Source: RYN-133 sp963754285 (lineage in GTDB: Bacteria; Actinomycetota; Actinomycetes; Mycobacteriales; Jatrophihabitantaceae). Taken from it: a DNA stretch of 64,000 nt. The stretch covers positions 310,001-374,000 of the forward strand of contig CAVWFN010000006.1 of the NCBI GenBank assembly GCA_963754285.1. The letters are read 5' to 3'. The translations under genes were made by a program, and so were the position numbers. This document shows positions 8,038-16,188 of the stretch, in pieces. Each line of letters begins with the position of its first letter. The stretch's first letter is position 1. Below the pieces are notes generated by a model that worked only from the letters and a program-made list of their open reading frames with translations, had not been told where the DNA came from and made no database searches.

Positions 8038-8499
8038 ATGACTCTGGACGAGCTGGACGTGCGACTGCTGACGTTGCTCGACGAGAACCCCCGCGTCGGC
8101 GTGCTCGAACTGTCACGGTTGGCCGGGGTGGCGCGCGCAACCGTCACGTCGCGCATGCAGCGCTGGGAGCAGGCGGGCGTCGTGCGCGGCTACGGGCCCC
8201 AGGTCGATCTCGACGCGGCAGGCTTTCCAGTGCAAGCCCTCGCGACGTTGGAGATCGCTCAGGGACGGCTCGCCGAGATCGCCGAGTTCCTCGCAGCGCT
8301 GCCCGGTGTCATCGAGGCGTACGCCACCACCGGCACGGGCGATGTCGTGTGCCGACTCGCGGCCGCGTCCAACAGCCATCTGCAACAGCTGTTGGTCGAA
8401 CTCAACGAGTCCGAGGTGGTCGGACGGTCGACGAGCGTCGTGATCCTCTCGACGCTCGTCGCGCCGCGTGCAATGCCGTTGCTCGCGTCGGAGCGCTGA
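8038..8499 (+). CDS. Lrp/AsnC family transcriptional regulator
   Basis: 153 residues. The N-terminal AsnC-type helix-turn-helix reads LDVRLLTLLDENPRVGVLEL, then GVARATVTSRMQRWEQAGVV. A RAM effector-binding domain follows, with VQALATLEIAQGRL and the glycine-containing VIEAYATTGTGDVVCRLAA segment that binds amino-acid effectors. The start ATG at 8038 fits the family; the frame is open upstream only as antisense to hppD. By position it probably regulates hppD in response to tyrosine or a related compound; that target is inferred. Confidence 0.88.
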   Translation: MTLDELDVRLLTLLDENPRVGVLELSRLAGVARATVTSRMQRWEQAGVVRGYGPQVDLDAAGFPVQALATLEIAQGRLAEIAEFLAALPGVIEAYATTGTGDVVCRLAAASNSHLQQLLVELNESEVVGRSTSVVILSTLVAPRAMPLLASER

Positions 8500-8502
8500 C
8501 GA

Positions 8503-9141
8503 TCAGTCCGTAACGTCCTCGGGGTCGTCAATCGGGAACATGAGGAACGACATCCGCACTCGGCGCGCGCCGGGCGGACGCGGGCCCCGTCCTCGTGCCT
8601 TGGGCTTGTCCATCTGCAGCATCTCATCGGCGGCACGGCGCAGTTCGGTCGCCTGTTCCTCGGTCAACCAGGTCTCCGAGTAGGCCATCACCGCTGTGTC
8701 GCGCCAGAACTTCGACTCGCCGTGCTGTCGATCGAGCCAGCGGGCCAACTGCGTACGCGTCTGGTCGAAGTAATGCGAAGCGATGAACGCTGTCGCTGCG
8801 TCGGCACCTTCGTCGGGCGGATCGAACGTGAGTCCGGAGCCCGCGCGTTCCCAGCGGCGCTCACGGCCGTCGACGTCAGTGGTCGCATCCGCGGCGCCGT
8901 CGGCCTCGCGAACGATGCCCCACTTGGCCAGGGCGCGGAGGTGATAACTCATCGCCGACGGGCTCAATCCCGCGATGTCGGCGGCCTCGGTGGCAGTGAG
9001 GTTCGCACGCTGGTTCAACGCGTCCAGGACGGCGAGTCGCGCCGGGTGGGCCAGCGCGCGGATGGCGCGCGCGTCCGTCAGCCGCACCGGCTGATCAGCC
9101 GAGCCGGTCTTCGGCTTCTCGTCGGGGTTCTTGCTCGCCAC
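8503..9141 (-). CDS. ArsR-type winged-helix transcriptional regulator
   Basis: 212 residues. The winged helix (residues about 20-85) contains DARAIRALAHPARLAVLDAL and ATEAADIAGLSPSAMSYHLR, typical of HTH_20/ArsR-like repressors. No metal-binding CxCxxC motif is present, so it is not a metal sensor of the classic kind. The C-terminal half is helical (FIASHYFDQTRTQLARWLDR) and probably binds a small ligand or mediates dimerisation, as in actinobacterial regulators that control nearby transporters. It lies 35 bases downstream of the minus-strand PLP enzyme pair's region and is convergent with the Lrp gene. Confidence 0.8.
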   Translation of the reverse strand: MASKNPDEKPKTGSADQPVRLTDARAIRALAHPARLAVLDALNQRANLTATEAADIAGLSPSAMSYHLRALAKWGIVREADGAADATTDVDGRERRWERAGSGLTFDPPDEGADAATAFIASHYFDQTRTQLARWLDRQHGESKFWRDTAVMAYSETWLTEEQATELRRAADEMLQMDKPKARGRGPRPPGARRVRMSFLMFPIDDPEDVTD

Positions 9142-9176
9142 GACCCGAGCCTAGCCCGAACTGTGCAACATCTGTT

Positions 9177-10157
9177 TCAAGCTGTCGGAGGTCTGACGAG
9201 GCCGGCGAACTGTTCCGCGTCGACATTCCCGCCGGAGAGGATCACGCCCACCCGGCGCCCCGCGAATCGCGCGCTGTTGCGCAGCAGCGCCGCGAAGCCG
9301 ATCGCGCCCGACGGTTCTACGACAAGCTTCGTCCGCTCGAACAGCAGGCGCATCGCTGCCACGATCTCGTCGTCGTCGGCAAGCAGCACTTCATCGACCA
9401 GTCCGCGATTGACCGTGAACGTGAGCTCGCCAGGTGCATCGACCTGCAACCCGTCCGCGATCGTGCGCGGCACCTCGATGCGCACGCGCGAGCCCTGCGC
9501 CAGAGACAGCTGGGTGTCGTTGCCCGTCGTGGGCTCGACGCCGATGAGCTCGATGTGCGGGTTCAATCTGCGCGCGGCGACCGCGCTGCCGGCCATGAGA
9601 CCACCGCCGCTCATCGGCACGACCAGGACGTCGAGGTCGGGACGGTCGGTCAGCAGTTCCAGCGCGGCCGTTCCCTGGCCGGCCATGATCCGCCAGTCGT
9701 CGTACGGCGGCACCGCGACCATGCCCATCTCGTCGGCAAGCGCACGGGCCAACGCCTCACGGTCTTCGAGGTAGCGGTCGTATTCGCGCACCGTCGCGCC
9801 ATATCCCTCGGTCGCGCGGCGCTTGGCTGCCGGGGCGTCCTTGGGCATCAGGATGATCGCTCGCGCGCCGACCACTCGTGCCGCCAACGCAACGGCTTGC
9901 GCATGATTGCCGGACGACCATGCGCACACGCCGCGGGCCAGCTCGTCCGGACTGAGCTGCGCGATGCGGTTGTATGCGCCGCGGAACTTGAATGCACCCG
10001 CGCGTTGCAAGTTCTCCGCCTTGAACACGAGATCTGCGCCGCTGATGTCGTTCAGCGCGCGCGACGTGATGGTCGGCGTGCGGTGTGCCACACCGTCAAG
10101 TCGTGCAGCCGCAGCGGTGATGTCGTCGAAGGTGAGACCGGTCGGTGCGTCGCTCAC
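9177..10157 (-). CDS. Threonine dehydratase / serine racemase-like PLP enzyme
   Basis: 326 residues from a GTG start at 10157. Fold-type II PLP enzyme: the PLP lysine lies in AGAFKFRGAYN, the phosphate-binding loop in VPMSGGGLMAG and the substrate loop in SSGNHAQAVALAA. Length and lack of a C-terminal ACT domain place it with catabolic threonine/serine dehydratases and serine racemases, which deaminate L-Thr/L-Ser to 2-oxo acids or racemise Ser. It follows a threonine-synthase-like gene by 10 bases, so the two are probably co-transcribed and may use related substrates. Substrate choice cannot be settled by eye. Confidence 0.85.
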   Translation of the reverse strand: MSDAPTGLTFDDITAAAARLDGVAHRTPTITSRALNDISGADLVFKAENLQRAGAFKFRGAYNRIAQLSPDELARGVCAWSSGNHAQAVALAARVVGARAIILMPKDAPAAKRRATEGYGATVREYDRYLEDREALARALADEMGMVAVPPYDDWRIMAGQGTAALELLTDRPDLDVLVVPMSGGGLMAGSAVAARRLNPHIELIGVEPTTGNDTQLSLAQGSRVRIEVPRTIADGLQVDAPGELTFTVNRGLVDEVLLADDDEIVAAMRLLFERTKLVVEPSGAIGFAALLRNSARFAGRRVGVILSGGNVDAEQFAGLVRPPTA

Positions 10158-10167
10158 TCTCGCGAAC

Positions 10168-11364
10168 CTACGCGTCCGGTGCCACGGTCGGCGCATCGAC
10201 CGTGATCGTGTCGGGATAGAGCAGTCCACTGCCTGTGTTGAGCACGACGACCTCGTCGCTGCCGCCGAGCCAACCCGCCTCGCGCAACTGGCCGACTGCG
10301 GCGAAGCAGGCGGCCCCTTCCGGACATACCCACGTTCCCTCGTCTGCGGCGAGGTCACGTTGCGCAGCGAGCAACGCATCGTCACTGACCGCGATCGCGG
10401 TGCCGCCGGTCGCTCGCACCGCGTCGAGCACGAGGAAGTCGCCCAACGCCTTCGGGACGGTGATGCCGAACGCCACCGTGTGCGGATTCGCCGGCGCGGT
10501 GCTCTCGTCCAGTCCGGCCTCGAACGCGTCGACGATCGGCGCGCATCCTTGCGCCTGCACAGCGACCAGGCGCGGCAGGTCGCCGGTCAGCCAGCCCAGC
10601 TCGCGCAGCTCGAGCAGTGCCTTGTAGATCGCGATGATGCCCACTCCCCCGCCGGTCGGGTACAGCAGCACGTCGGGGCAGCGCCAGCCGAGTTGTTCGG
10701 CTATCTCGAACCCCATCGTCTTCTTGCCTTCGATGCGATACGGCTCGCGCAGTGTGGACGTGTCCTGGTACCCGCCTCGCTGTGCCACCAGTCGCGCCAC
10801 GATCCGTCCGGCATCGCCGATCAAACCTTGGACGAGAATCAGTTCGGCGCCCGCGGCCACGCATTCCCGCCGAGTGATCTCGGGGGCGTCGACGGGCATT
10901 GCGATGAGTGCATCGATGCCGGCACGCGCTGCGTAGGCCGACCACGCGGCTCCGGCATTTCCGTTGGTGGGCATGGCGATGCCACGCACTCCCAGCTCGA
11001 CCGCGCGCGATACGCCGACGGCTGCACCCCGGGCCTTGAACGCGCCGGTCGGCAGCAATCCCTCGTCCTTCATCAGCAGGCCGGGGACGCCGAGCCGCGC
11101 ACCGTGTCGCGGCAGCGGCAACAGCGGCGTCATGCCTTCGCCGAGGGTGACCACGTGGTCGGCGTCGCGCACCGGCAGCAGTTCGTGGTAGCGCCACAAC
11201 GACGCGGGTCGGGACGCGATCTCGTCCCGCATCACGGTGACCGCGTCGAGGTCGTACCGCGCGAGCAGTGGCGCACCGACCTCGGACGTGCCCTGGACGA
11301 TGTCGGCGTCATAACGCGTGCCGGTGCGCGAGCACTCGAGGTGACTGAGGGTGGAGAACGGCAT
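10168..11364 (-). CDS. Threonine synthase-like PLP enzyme
   Basis: 398 residues. Fold-type II PLP enzyme with the threonine-synthase layout: the N-terminal CSRTGTRYDAD segment, TLGEGMTPLLPLPR, the PLP lysine in DEGLLPTGAFKARGAA, the TNGNAGAAWSAYAARAG loop and the phosphate-binding LYPTGGGVGI. In threonine synthesis the enzyme acts on O-phosphohomoserine. Here the neighbour is a dehydratase rather than hom or thrB, so a role in 2,3-diaminopropionate, cysteate or another modified amino acid is also possible. The ATG at 11364 is chosen because longer forms run antisense into the SDR gene. Only about 43 bases separate the two divergent starts. Confidence 0.8.
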   Translation of the reverse strand: MPFSTLSHLECSRTGTRYDADIVQGTSEVGAPLLARYDLDAVTVMRDEIASRPASLWRYHELLPVRDADHVVTLGEGMTPLLPLPRHGARLGVPGLLMKDEGLLPTGAFKARGAAVGVSRAVELGVRGIAMPTNGNAGAAWSAYAARAGIDALIAMPVDAPEITRRECVAAGAELILVQGLIGDAGRIVARLVAQRGGYQDTSTLREPYRIEGKKTMGFEIAEQLGWRCPDVLLYPTGGGVGIIAIYKALLELRELGWLTGDLPRLVAVQAQGCAPIVDAFEAGLDESTAPANPHTVAFGITVPKALGDFLVLDAVRATGGTAIAVSDDALLAAQRDLAADEGTWVCPEGAACFAAVGQLREAGWLGGSDEVVVLNTGSGLLYPDTITVDAPTVAPDA

Positions 11365-11407
11365 GACCCCGACACTGCCATTGCCGCCTGCGTGGCAAGC
11401 TCGCAGC

Positions 11408-12169
11408 ATGCAGATCGCAGACTCGGTAGCACTGGTCACCGGCGGCGCCTCAGGCCTCGGCCTGGCGACCGCACGACGCATCGTCGCTTCGGGCGGCGGG
11501 GTCGTCCTGCTCGACCTGCCGTCGTCCGCCGGCGCTGACGTCGCCAAGGAACTCGGCGACGCCGCGCGGTTCAGCCCAGGCGATGTCACGTCTCCTGACG
11601 ACGTGACGGCTGCGCTCGACGTCGCCGCCGAACTCGGGACCGTCCGCGTCGCAGTGAACTGTGCCGGCATCGGGCCGGCGGCGAAGACCTTCGGGAAGAA
11701 CGGCGCGTTCCCGATCGATGTGTTCACGAAGGTTGTCACGGTCAATCTGATCGGCACGTTCAACGTCATCCGGCTCGCCGCCGAACGCATCGCCGCCGCC
11801 GACGAGGTCGACGGCGAGCGCGGCGTCATCGTCAACACCGCATCGGTCGCAGCCTTTGACGGGCAGATCGGCCAGGCGGCCTACGCCGCGTCGAAGGGCG
11901 GCATCGTCGGCATGACGCTGCCGATCGCGCGCGATCTCGCGTCGTTGAAGATCCGCGTCGTCACGATTGCGCCCGGCCTGTTCGACACACCGCTGCTCGC
12001 CGGGCTGCCGGACGACGCCAAGGCCTCGCTCGGCCAGCAGGTCCCCCACCCCGCCCGGCTGGGCGACCCCGACGAGTACGGCCTGATGGCCACGCAGATC
12101 ATCGAGAACCCGATGCTCAACGGTGAGACCATCCGCCTCGACGGCGCGATCCGCATGGCGCCGCGGTAG
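11408..12169 (+). CDS. Short-chain dehydrogenase, 3-hydroxyacyl-CoA dehydrogenase type
   Basis: 253 residues, classical SDR. The cofactor motif is TGGASGLGLATAR (TGxxxGxG), NCAGIG replaces NNAG, and the catalytic Ser, Tyr and Lys lie in NTASVAAFDGQIGQAAYAASK. The sequence pattern (PFGKNG/FTKVVTVNLIGTFNVIRLAA, RDLASLKIRVVTIAPGLFDTPLL) matches the HSD17B10-like group, NAD-dependent 3-hydroxyacyl-CoA dehydrogenases of branched-chain or fatty-acid breakdown. It stands as a single plus-strand gene; the ATG at 11408 fits the family start. Confidence 0.9.
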   Translation: MQIADSVALVTGGASGLGLATARRIVASGGGVVLLDLPSSAGADVAKELGDAARFSPGDVTSPDDVTAALDVAAELGTVRVAVNCAGIGPAAKTFGKNGAFPIDVFTKVVTVNLIGTFNVIRLAAERIAAADEVDGERGVIVNTASVAAFDGQIGQAAYAASKGGIVGMTLPIARDLASLKIRVVTIAPGLFDTPLLAGLPDDAKASLGQQVPHPARLGDPDEYGLMATQIIENPMLNGETIRLDGAIRMAPR

Positions 12170-12264
12170 CACCAGCCGATCCGCCAGTCGACAGCGACCA
12201 GCACGTCTAGTGGTGGCAGTCCGGCCCTGCGAGTGCTTCACTGATCATGAAAAGGGAGGCCGAC

Positions 12265-12462
12265 ATGATGACGGTCCTGCTGGTCATAGGTGCGGTGCTC
12301 TGCGTGTCGGCGTTCGTCGCACTGGGGTTGTGGATGCGCCGCTCGGAGCGCGACATCGACTACAGCGCGCTCGAGGCCGACTCGACGCAGACCGACGGCC
12401 AGCGCCAGGCGAGGCAGGTTGCCATCGGGCTCACGTCCAGCACGTCGAGCTGGGGGCTCTAG
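12265..12462 (+). CDS. Small single-span membrane protein
   Basis: 65 residues: one hydrophobic helix (VLLVIGAVLCVSAFVALGLW) then a short charged cytoplasmic tail, no known domain. The start at 12265 is chosen over the ATG at 12247 because AAAGGGAGG lies at 12251-12259 immediately before it and would be inside the gene otherwise. It is followed 66 bases later by the GAF-ANTAR gene on the same strand. Function unknown. Confidence 0.55.
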   Translation: MMTVLLVIGAVLCVSAFVALGLWMRRSERDIDYSALEADSTQTDGQRQARQVAIGLTSSTSSWGL

Positions 12463-12528
12463 CTCTGATCTCACGAGAGATAATGAACTCCAGCTGCCGC
12501 AGCGCGGCAGTGAGAGAGTGAGCGTGGG

Positions 12529-13335
12529 ATGAATGACGCCGAAGACGGTGCGCTGCGGGACGTCCCGCAGCGCGTGCTGACCCCGGAACAAGTCAGCTCC
12601 GACGCCGCCGACCTCCAGACAAGTCTTGGTGATCTGGCCGGTCTGGTGACCGGCACCCTCGGTCTGACCGAGCTGCTCGCGCGGGTTGCGACGTTCGCGG
12701 CGCATGCGATACCTGGTGCGGACGGTGCGGGCGTGACTCTGTTGCGGCTTGATCAACCGCACAACCGGGTAGAGGCGCTTGCAGCCAGTGACGACTTCGT
12801 CGCCGAGATCGACGAAATCCAGTACGTGACCCTCGACGAAGGTCCGTGCATCACTGCCGCACTCGAGGGCCGCACTGTGCGCTCGGGATCGTTGGGCGGC
12901 GAGAAGATGTGGCCACGCTTCGGTCCTCGGGTGGGCCGGATGGGAATCCACAGCGCGCTGTCCCTGCCGTTGCTTGTTCCGGGCCAGGTAGTCGGGGCGA
13001 TCAACGTCTACGCGCGCAAGAAGGACGTCTTCGACGACCACGCCGCCGAGCTCGGCGAACTGTTCGCCGCACCGGCCGCCGTCGCAGTCCACAACGCCAA
13101 GATCCTTGCTCAAGCTCTCGAGCTGGCAGCGCAGTTGCAGGCCGCGCTCTCCACCCGGCCGGTGATCGATCAGGCCATCGGTCTACTTCGAGGACGCACT
13201 GGCGCAAGTGCCGACGAAGCATTCGCCCGGCTGCGCGCGATCAGTCAGTCCGAGCACACCAAGCTCGCCGATGTCGCCCAGCGCATCGTCGACGAGGCGG
13301 TTCGCCGTGCCAGAGCGCGTCATACGGAGACCTAA
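12529..13335 (+). CDS. GAF and ANTAR domain regulator
   Basis: 268 residues. A GAF domain (about residues 40-180; GADGAGVTLLR, HSALSLPLLVPGQVVGAINVYA) is followed by a C-terminal ANTAR RNA-binding domain (about 190-255; RPVIDQAIGLLRGRTGASADEAFARLRAISQ). ANTAR proteins bind paired hexaloop RNA stems and act as antiterminators; the GAF part would sense a small molecule or redox state. The order GAF-ANTAR is common in actinobacteria. A second, weaker ANTAR protein follows on the same strand, and an RsbW-like ATPase lies opposite. Confidence 0.87.
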   Translation: MNDAEDGALRDVPQRVLTPEQVSSDAADLQTSLGDLAGLVTGTLGLTELLARVATFAAHAIPGADGAGVTLLRLDQPHNRVEALAASDDFVAEIDEIQYVTLDEGPCITAALEGRTVRSGSLGGEKMWPRFGPRVGRMGIHSALSLPLLVPGQVVGAINVYARKKDVFDDHAAELGELFAAPAAVAVHNAKILAQALELAAQLQAALSTRPVIDQAIGLLRGRTGASADEAFARLRAISQSEHTKLADVAQRIVDEAVRRARARHTET

Positions 13336-13370
13336 CCCGACCATGTCCCAGATCCTCACGAGCCCGTAGG

Positions 13371-13393
13371 CTCGGTGTCAGGAGAGAACCGAG
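13371..13393 (+). other. Inverted repeat between the two ANTAR genes
   Basis: CTCGGT (13371-13376) and ACCGAG (13388-13393) can form a 6-bp stem with an 11-base loop in the 167-base gap between the two ANTAR-domain genes. The loop is not the hexaloop known for ANTAR target RNAs. It may be a weak terminator or processing site. Confidence 0.25.
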
Positions 13394-13502
13394 CTTGGGC
13401 CCTGGCCCGCAGCCCAGTCCTCCGACCGCGTGCCGCAGCGTGCATCGCGCGGGTCGTGCTCGCGAACAGGCGCCCGGGGGCGTACGGCGGGGCAGACCGC
13501 GC

Positions 13503-14084
13503 GTGACGATTCCTCCAGGCTTGGCCGCGGAGCTCGCGTTGCTGACGGAAGCTCTCGACCTTACGGATGTCGGCGTGTCCGACACCCTGACCCGTCTGGC
13601 CGCCGACGCGCAGAGCGCTGTCGAATCCTATTTGGGCTTGTCAGTGGTGATCGCGACCCGCCAGACGACATTCGATCTCGTCGTCGTGAATGTTGACACT
13701 CGGTCCGAGCAGATCACGACGTCACTACTGGTGCCACTTGCCGTGGCGGCCGATGGTGGCGAGGTATCCATCGGCCTGATCTTGTATGCCGCGGCTGCGG
13801 GGGCGTTCATCGATCTGGCCGCTGACCTCGCCTGGATCACCGGACGTCCACCCGAAGACTTCGTGCTGGACGAGCACCGCAGCCTGCCCACGAACTCGAC
13901 GACCGCGCTGGCGGACCTGTCGTCGATCAACCAGGCGCTCGGCGTACTGATCGGACGAGGAGCTACTCCCGAACAGGCCGAGCGCGAGCTGGCCACGCGC
14001 GCAGCGACGGCCGGCATCGAACTGGTCGCGGCCGCAACGCTCATCCTTGCGGCGCTCACGCCGCCCGGACCAGACACGGTGTAA
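13503..14084 (+). CDS. ANTAR-like domain protein
   Basis: 193 residues from a GTG at 13503. The N-terminal 120 residues (LAAELALLTEALDLTDVGVS, YLGLSVVIATRQTTFDLVVV) look like a degenerate GAF-type sensor. The C-terminal segment LSSINQALGVLIGRGATPEQ and ERELATRAATAGIELVAAA has the helical spacing of an ANTAR domain, but lacks several of its usual basic residues. The start is uncertain: the frame is open well upstream, where it only overlaps the GAF-ANTAR gene out of frame. It ends 3 bases before the convergent RsbW-like gene. Confidence 0.6.
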   Translation: MTIPPGLAAELALLTEALDLTDVGVSDTLTRLAADAQSAVESYLGLSVVIATRQTTFDLVVVNVDTRSEQITTSLLVPLAVAADGGEVSIGLILYAAAAGAFIDLAADLAWITGRPPEDFVLDEHRSLPTNSTTALADLSSINQALGVLIGRGATPEQAERELATRAATAGIELVAAATLILAALTPPGPDTV

Positions 14085-14087
14085 CCG

Positions 14088-14537
14088 CTACGTTGTCGAC
14101 GTCAGCGCTCGCGCCGCCCTGCGGCCGCGGGGCCTGCCGACTGCCGCCCACATGACGTGTCCGTCCTCGGTGTCGTCATCTCCCCAGGCGTCCGCGACAC
14201 ATTCGACCAGCTGCAGACTTCGGCTGCTGGACGCGCCGGCACGATCTCGCGCAGGTGGATGGGCGCTTCGATTGAGAACGCGGACGATGACGCGATCTTC
14301 TTCGACTGTGACACCGAGATCGAGCGGTGCACGAACCTGCCGGACGCTCATCGCGACGAGCTCGCCGGCGATGAATGCGAGGGAACGTTCGATCGGCGCA
14401 GGCAGGTCCCGTTCCGCGCAGACCCAGCGGACCCACCTGCGGGCCATCACCGGTGCTGCGGCGCTCGGACGAATCCGAAACACATGCTCGACGGCGGCCC
14501 AACGTACCGGTTCAGAGGTTGGATCCGCGGTGGTCAT
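14088..14537 (-). CDS. RsbW/SpoIIAB-like ATP-binding regulatory protein
   Basis: 149 residues. Resembles the HATPase_c_2 family of anti-sigma kinases: an initial four-helix segment (MARRWVRWVCAERDLPAPIERSL is the first long helix), the N-box position occupied by FIAGELVAMSVRQVRAP (normally ELxxNAxxH, here degenerate), and a final GHVMWAAVGRP strand. The ATP-binding glycine motifs are poorly kept, so kinase activity is uncertain. Its ATG overlaps the stop of the fatty acid desaturase gene (ATGA), so the two are made together. The meaning of that coupling is unknown. Confidence 0.6.
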   Translation of the reverse strand: MTTADPTSEPVRWAAVEHVFRIRPSAAAPVMARRWVRWVCAERDLPAPIERSLAFIAGELVAMSVRQVRAPLDLGVTVEEDRVIVRVLNRSAHPPARDRAGASSSRSLQLVECVADAWGDDDTEDGHVMWAAVGRPRGRRAARALTSTT

Positions 14538-15640
14538 TGCAGATTCGGTGCGGGGCGCACGTGTCGCTGAGCGTCACGCAACGATGCACCCATCTCGTTC
14601 AGATGAGCGAGCATGGCGCGGTAGGACCCGACCAATGACGCCTCGGTGTACGAAACGCCGAGCTGCTGACAATGCGCGCGCACGATCGGTTGTGCACGCC
14701 GAAGTGCGGGGCGCGGCATGTTCGGGAACAGGTGGTGCTCGATCTGGTAGTTGAGTCCGCCCAGCGCGAAGTCGGTGACGACACCGCCGCGCACGTTGCG
14801 CGAGGTCAGCACCTGGCGCCGCAGGTAGTCGGGCTTGTCGCCAGGCCCGATCAGCGGCATGCCTTTGTGGTTCGGCGCGAAGCTGCATCCCATGTAGATG
14901 CCGAAGACGGCCTGATTCACCGCGACGAACGCAAGAGCCTTCCACGGCGACATCACCAACACCAGCAATGCGATGTAGAGAGCGGCATGCAACGCAAGTC
15001 CGACCGCTTCATAGCGCCTGCTACCACCACGCCGACTACGGAACTTGTCGGTGACGACAGCAGCAACGCTGTCGACGTGCATGCTGATCCCTTGCAGCGT
15101 CAGGAGCGGGAAGAACAACCATGCCTGGCGACGGGCAATGTATCGGCTGAGCGCGCTGTGTCTCGTCGTGGACTGCGCCGGTGTGTAGACCAGGACGCCG
15201 TCCTCGATGTCCGGGTCGCGGCTGACGTCGTTCGGGTTCGCGTGATGACGACTGTGGGTGTCCACCCACCAGCCGTAGCTCAGTCCGACCAGCAGGTTTC
15301 CGAATGATCGCCCGAGCGCGTCGTTGGCGCGCCGACTGGCGAAGATCGCTTGATGACCCGCGTCATGGCCGAGGAACGCGACCTGGCCGAACGCGATCGA
15401 CAGCAAAGCGGCCGCGATCAACTGGTACCACGAGTCCCCGATGACAACGATCGCGAGGATGACCGTCGCGTACAGAGCCAGGGCACCGACCGCACACGCT
15501 GCGTAGAACCCTCGTCGGCGATCCAGCAACCCAGCTGTGCGTACTGCCTTCACGAGCGTCGCGTAGTCACTTCCGCGACTGGCATGCTCACCCGGCATAG
15601 GCGCCGCTGCGCTCGTCGCAGTGGCATTCGCAATGTTCAT
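14534..15640 (-). CDS. Membrane fatty acid desaturase
   Basis: 368 residues from the ATG at 15640 (an in-frame GTG at 15694 would add 18). All three histidine boxes of the integral membrane desaturases are present: HDAGH, HSRHH and the C-terminal QIEHH, where Gln replaces the first His as in front-end and DesA3-type enzymes. Four to six membrane helices flank them. The enzyme introduces a double bond into acyl-lipid or acyl-CoA chains using two iron atoms, O2 and an electron donor; no cytochrome b5 domain is fused. Such genes are usually induced by cold or membrane stress. It is coupled to the RsbW-like gene downstream. Confidence 0.9.
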   Translation of the reverse strand: MNIANATATSAAAPMPGEHASRGSDYATLVKAVRTAGLLDRRRGFYAACAVGALALYATVILAIVVIGDSWYQLIAAALLSIAFGQVAFLGHDAGHQAIFASRRANDALGRSFGNLLVGLSYGWWVDTHSRHHANPNDVSRDPDIEDGVLVYTPAQSTTRHSALSRYIARRQAWLFFPLLTLQGISMHVDSVAAVVTDKFRSRRGGSRRYEAVGLALHAALYIALLVLVMSPWKALAFVAVNQAVFGIYMGCSFAPNHKGMPLIGPGDKPDYLRRQVLTSRNVRGGVVTDFALGGLNYQIEHHLFPNMPRPALRRAQPIVRAHCQQLGVSYTEASLVGSYRAMLAHLNEMGASLRDAQRHVRPAPNLQ

Positions 15641-16088
15641 GTGTAGAGGTCCGTTCGGGGGGATCCGGCCGTGCCGGCGCCGAGCAAGGCTCACCGAAGT
15701 CGGCCGGCATTCACGGTCATCGTGTTCGGCTCGAGCGGTTGCTCGGCGAGTTCAGCAGCGGACGGCTGTCTCTCACCCCGGACCGGCTGTAATTCCCAGC
15801 ACCGCCGACGCTACACCTAGCCTGGCGTTCCCTCCGTGTTCGTGATCATCTGCGCTCGCGGCGCACGGGTGATATTCTCTCGACGCTAAGGAGTCATGCC
15901 AGTTCGGAGAGATCGACCGTCCGCTGTCGATCTTCGAGGCATCTGCCCGCGCCGAACACGCCGGCCACACCCCGCCGCGACGGGCGCTGCGCATGATCAG
16001 ACGAGCCACGACGATCCCTTCGTCGCGCCCGCTCGCCGCGCCGACGACTCGCCAACACTTCCACGCCCACGTCCGCAGTACATCCACG
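15641..16088. other. Intergenic stretch without a convincing gene
   Basis: These 448 bases hold the desaturase promoter side and no open frame I would trust. Frames exist on both strands (for example 15773-16087 minus) but show no family resemblance, no good ribosome binding site and biased composition. AAGGAG at about 15890-15895 followed at once by an ATG is too close to act as a start. A TATTCT box near 15873 could belong to a plus-strand promoter for the hairpin RNA downstream. Confidence 0.4.
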
Positions 16089-16174
16089 TTTCAGGCGACC
16101 GCTATCGGGGGAAACCGGTTGCCGACCTGAAAGGACCGTCGGGGGTGTCGGCCCGTGGGGGAGCCGGCACCTCC
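16089..16174 (+). ncRNA. Two tandem extended hairpins, candidate structured RNA
   Basis: Hairpin 1 pairs 16089-16101 with 16116-16132: TTTCAGG with CCTGAAA, then CGACCG with CGGTTG, with a four-base bulge and a 14-base loop. Hairpin 2 pairs 16141-16152 with 16163-16174, twelve consecutive pairs around a 10-base loop. Three of the pairs are G-U on the plus strand; on the minus strand they would be A-C mismatches, which suggests that the plus strand is the RNA. No plus-strand gene follows, so it would be a free RNA. The alternatives are a terminator of the minus-strand zinc-protein gene or chance in GC-rich DNA. No known riboswitch consensus was matched. Confidence 0.35.
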
Positions 16175-16188
16175 GGCGCGTCCGGTGA

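Noticed and set aside
15773..16087. 104-codon minus-strand frame with GTG start
   Set aside because: No ribosome binding site, no domain and no conserved-looking pattern.
16089..16132. c-di-AMP, SAM-IV or cobalamin riboswitch at the tandem hairpins
   Set aside because: GGGGGAAAC and neighbouring bases recall fragments of these consensuses, but the required conserved elements and a downstream target gene are absent.
16186..16188. TAG of the zinc-finger gene read as a recoded codon
   Set aside because: The downstream reading is plausible but there is no known recoding signal; an ordinary stop is simpler.
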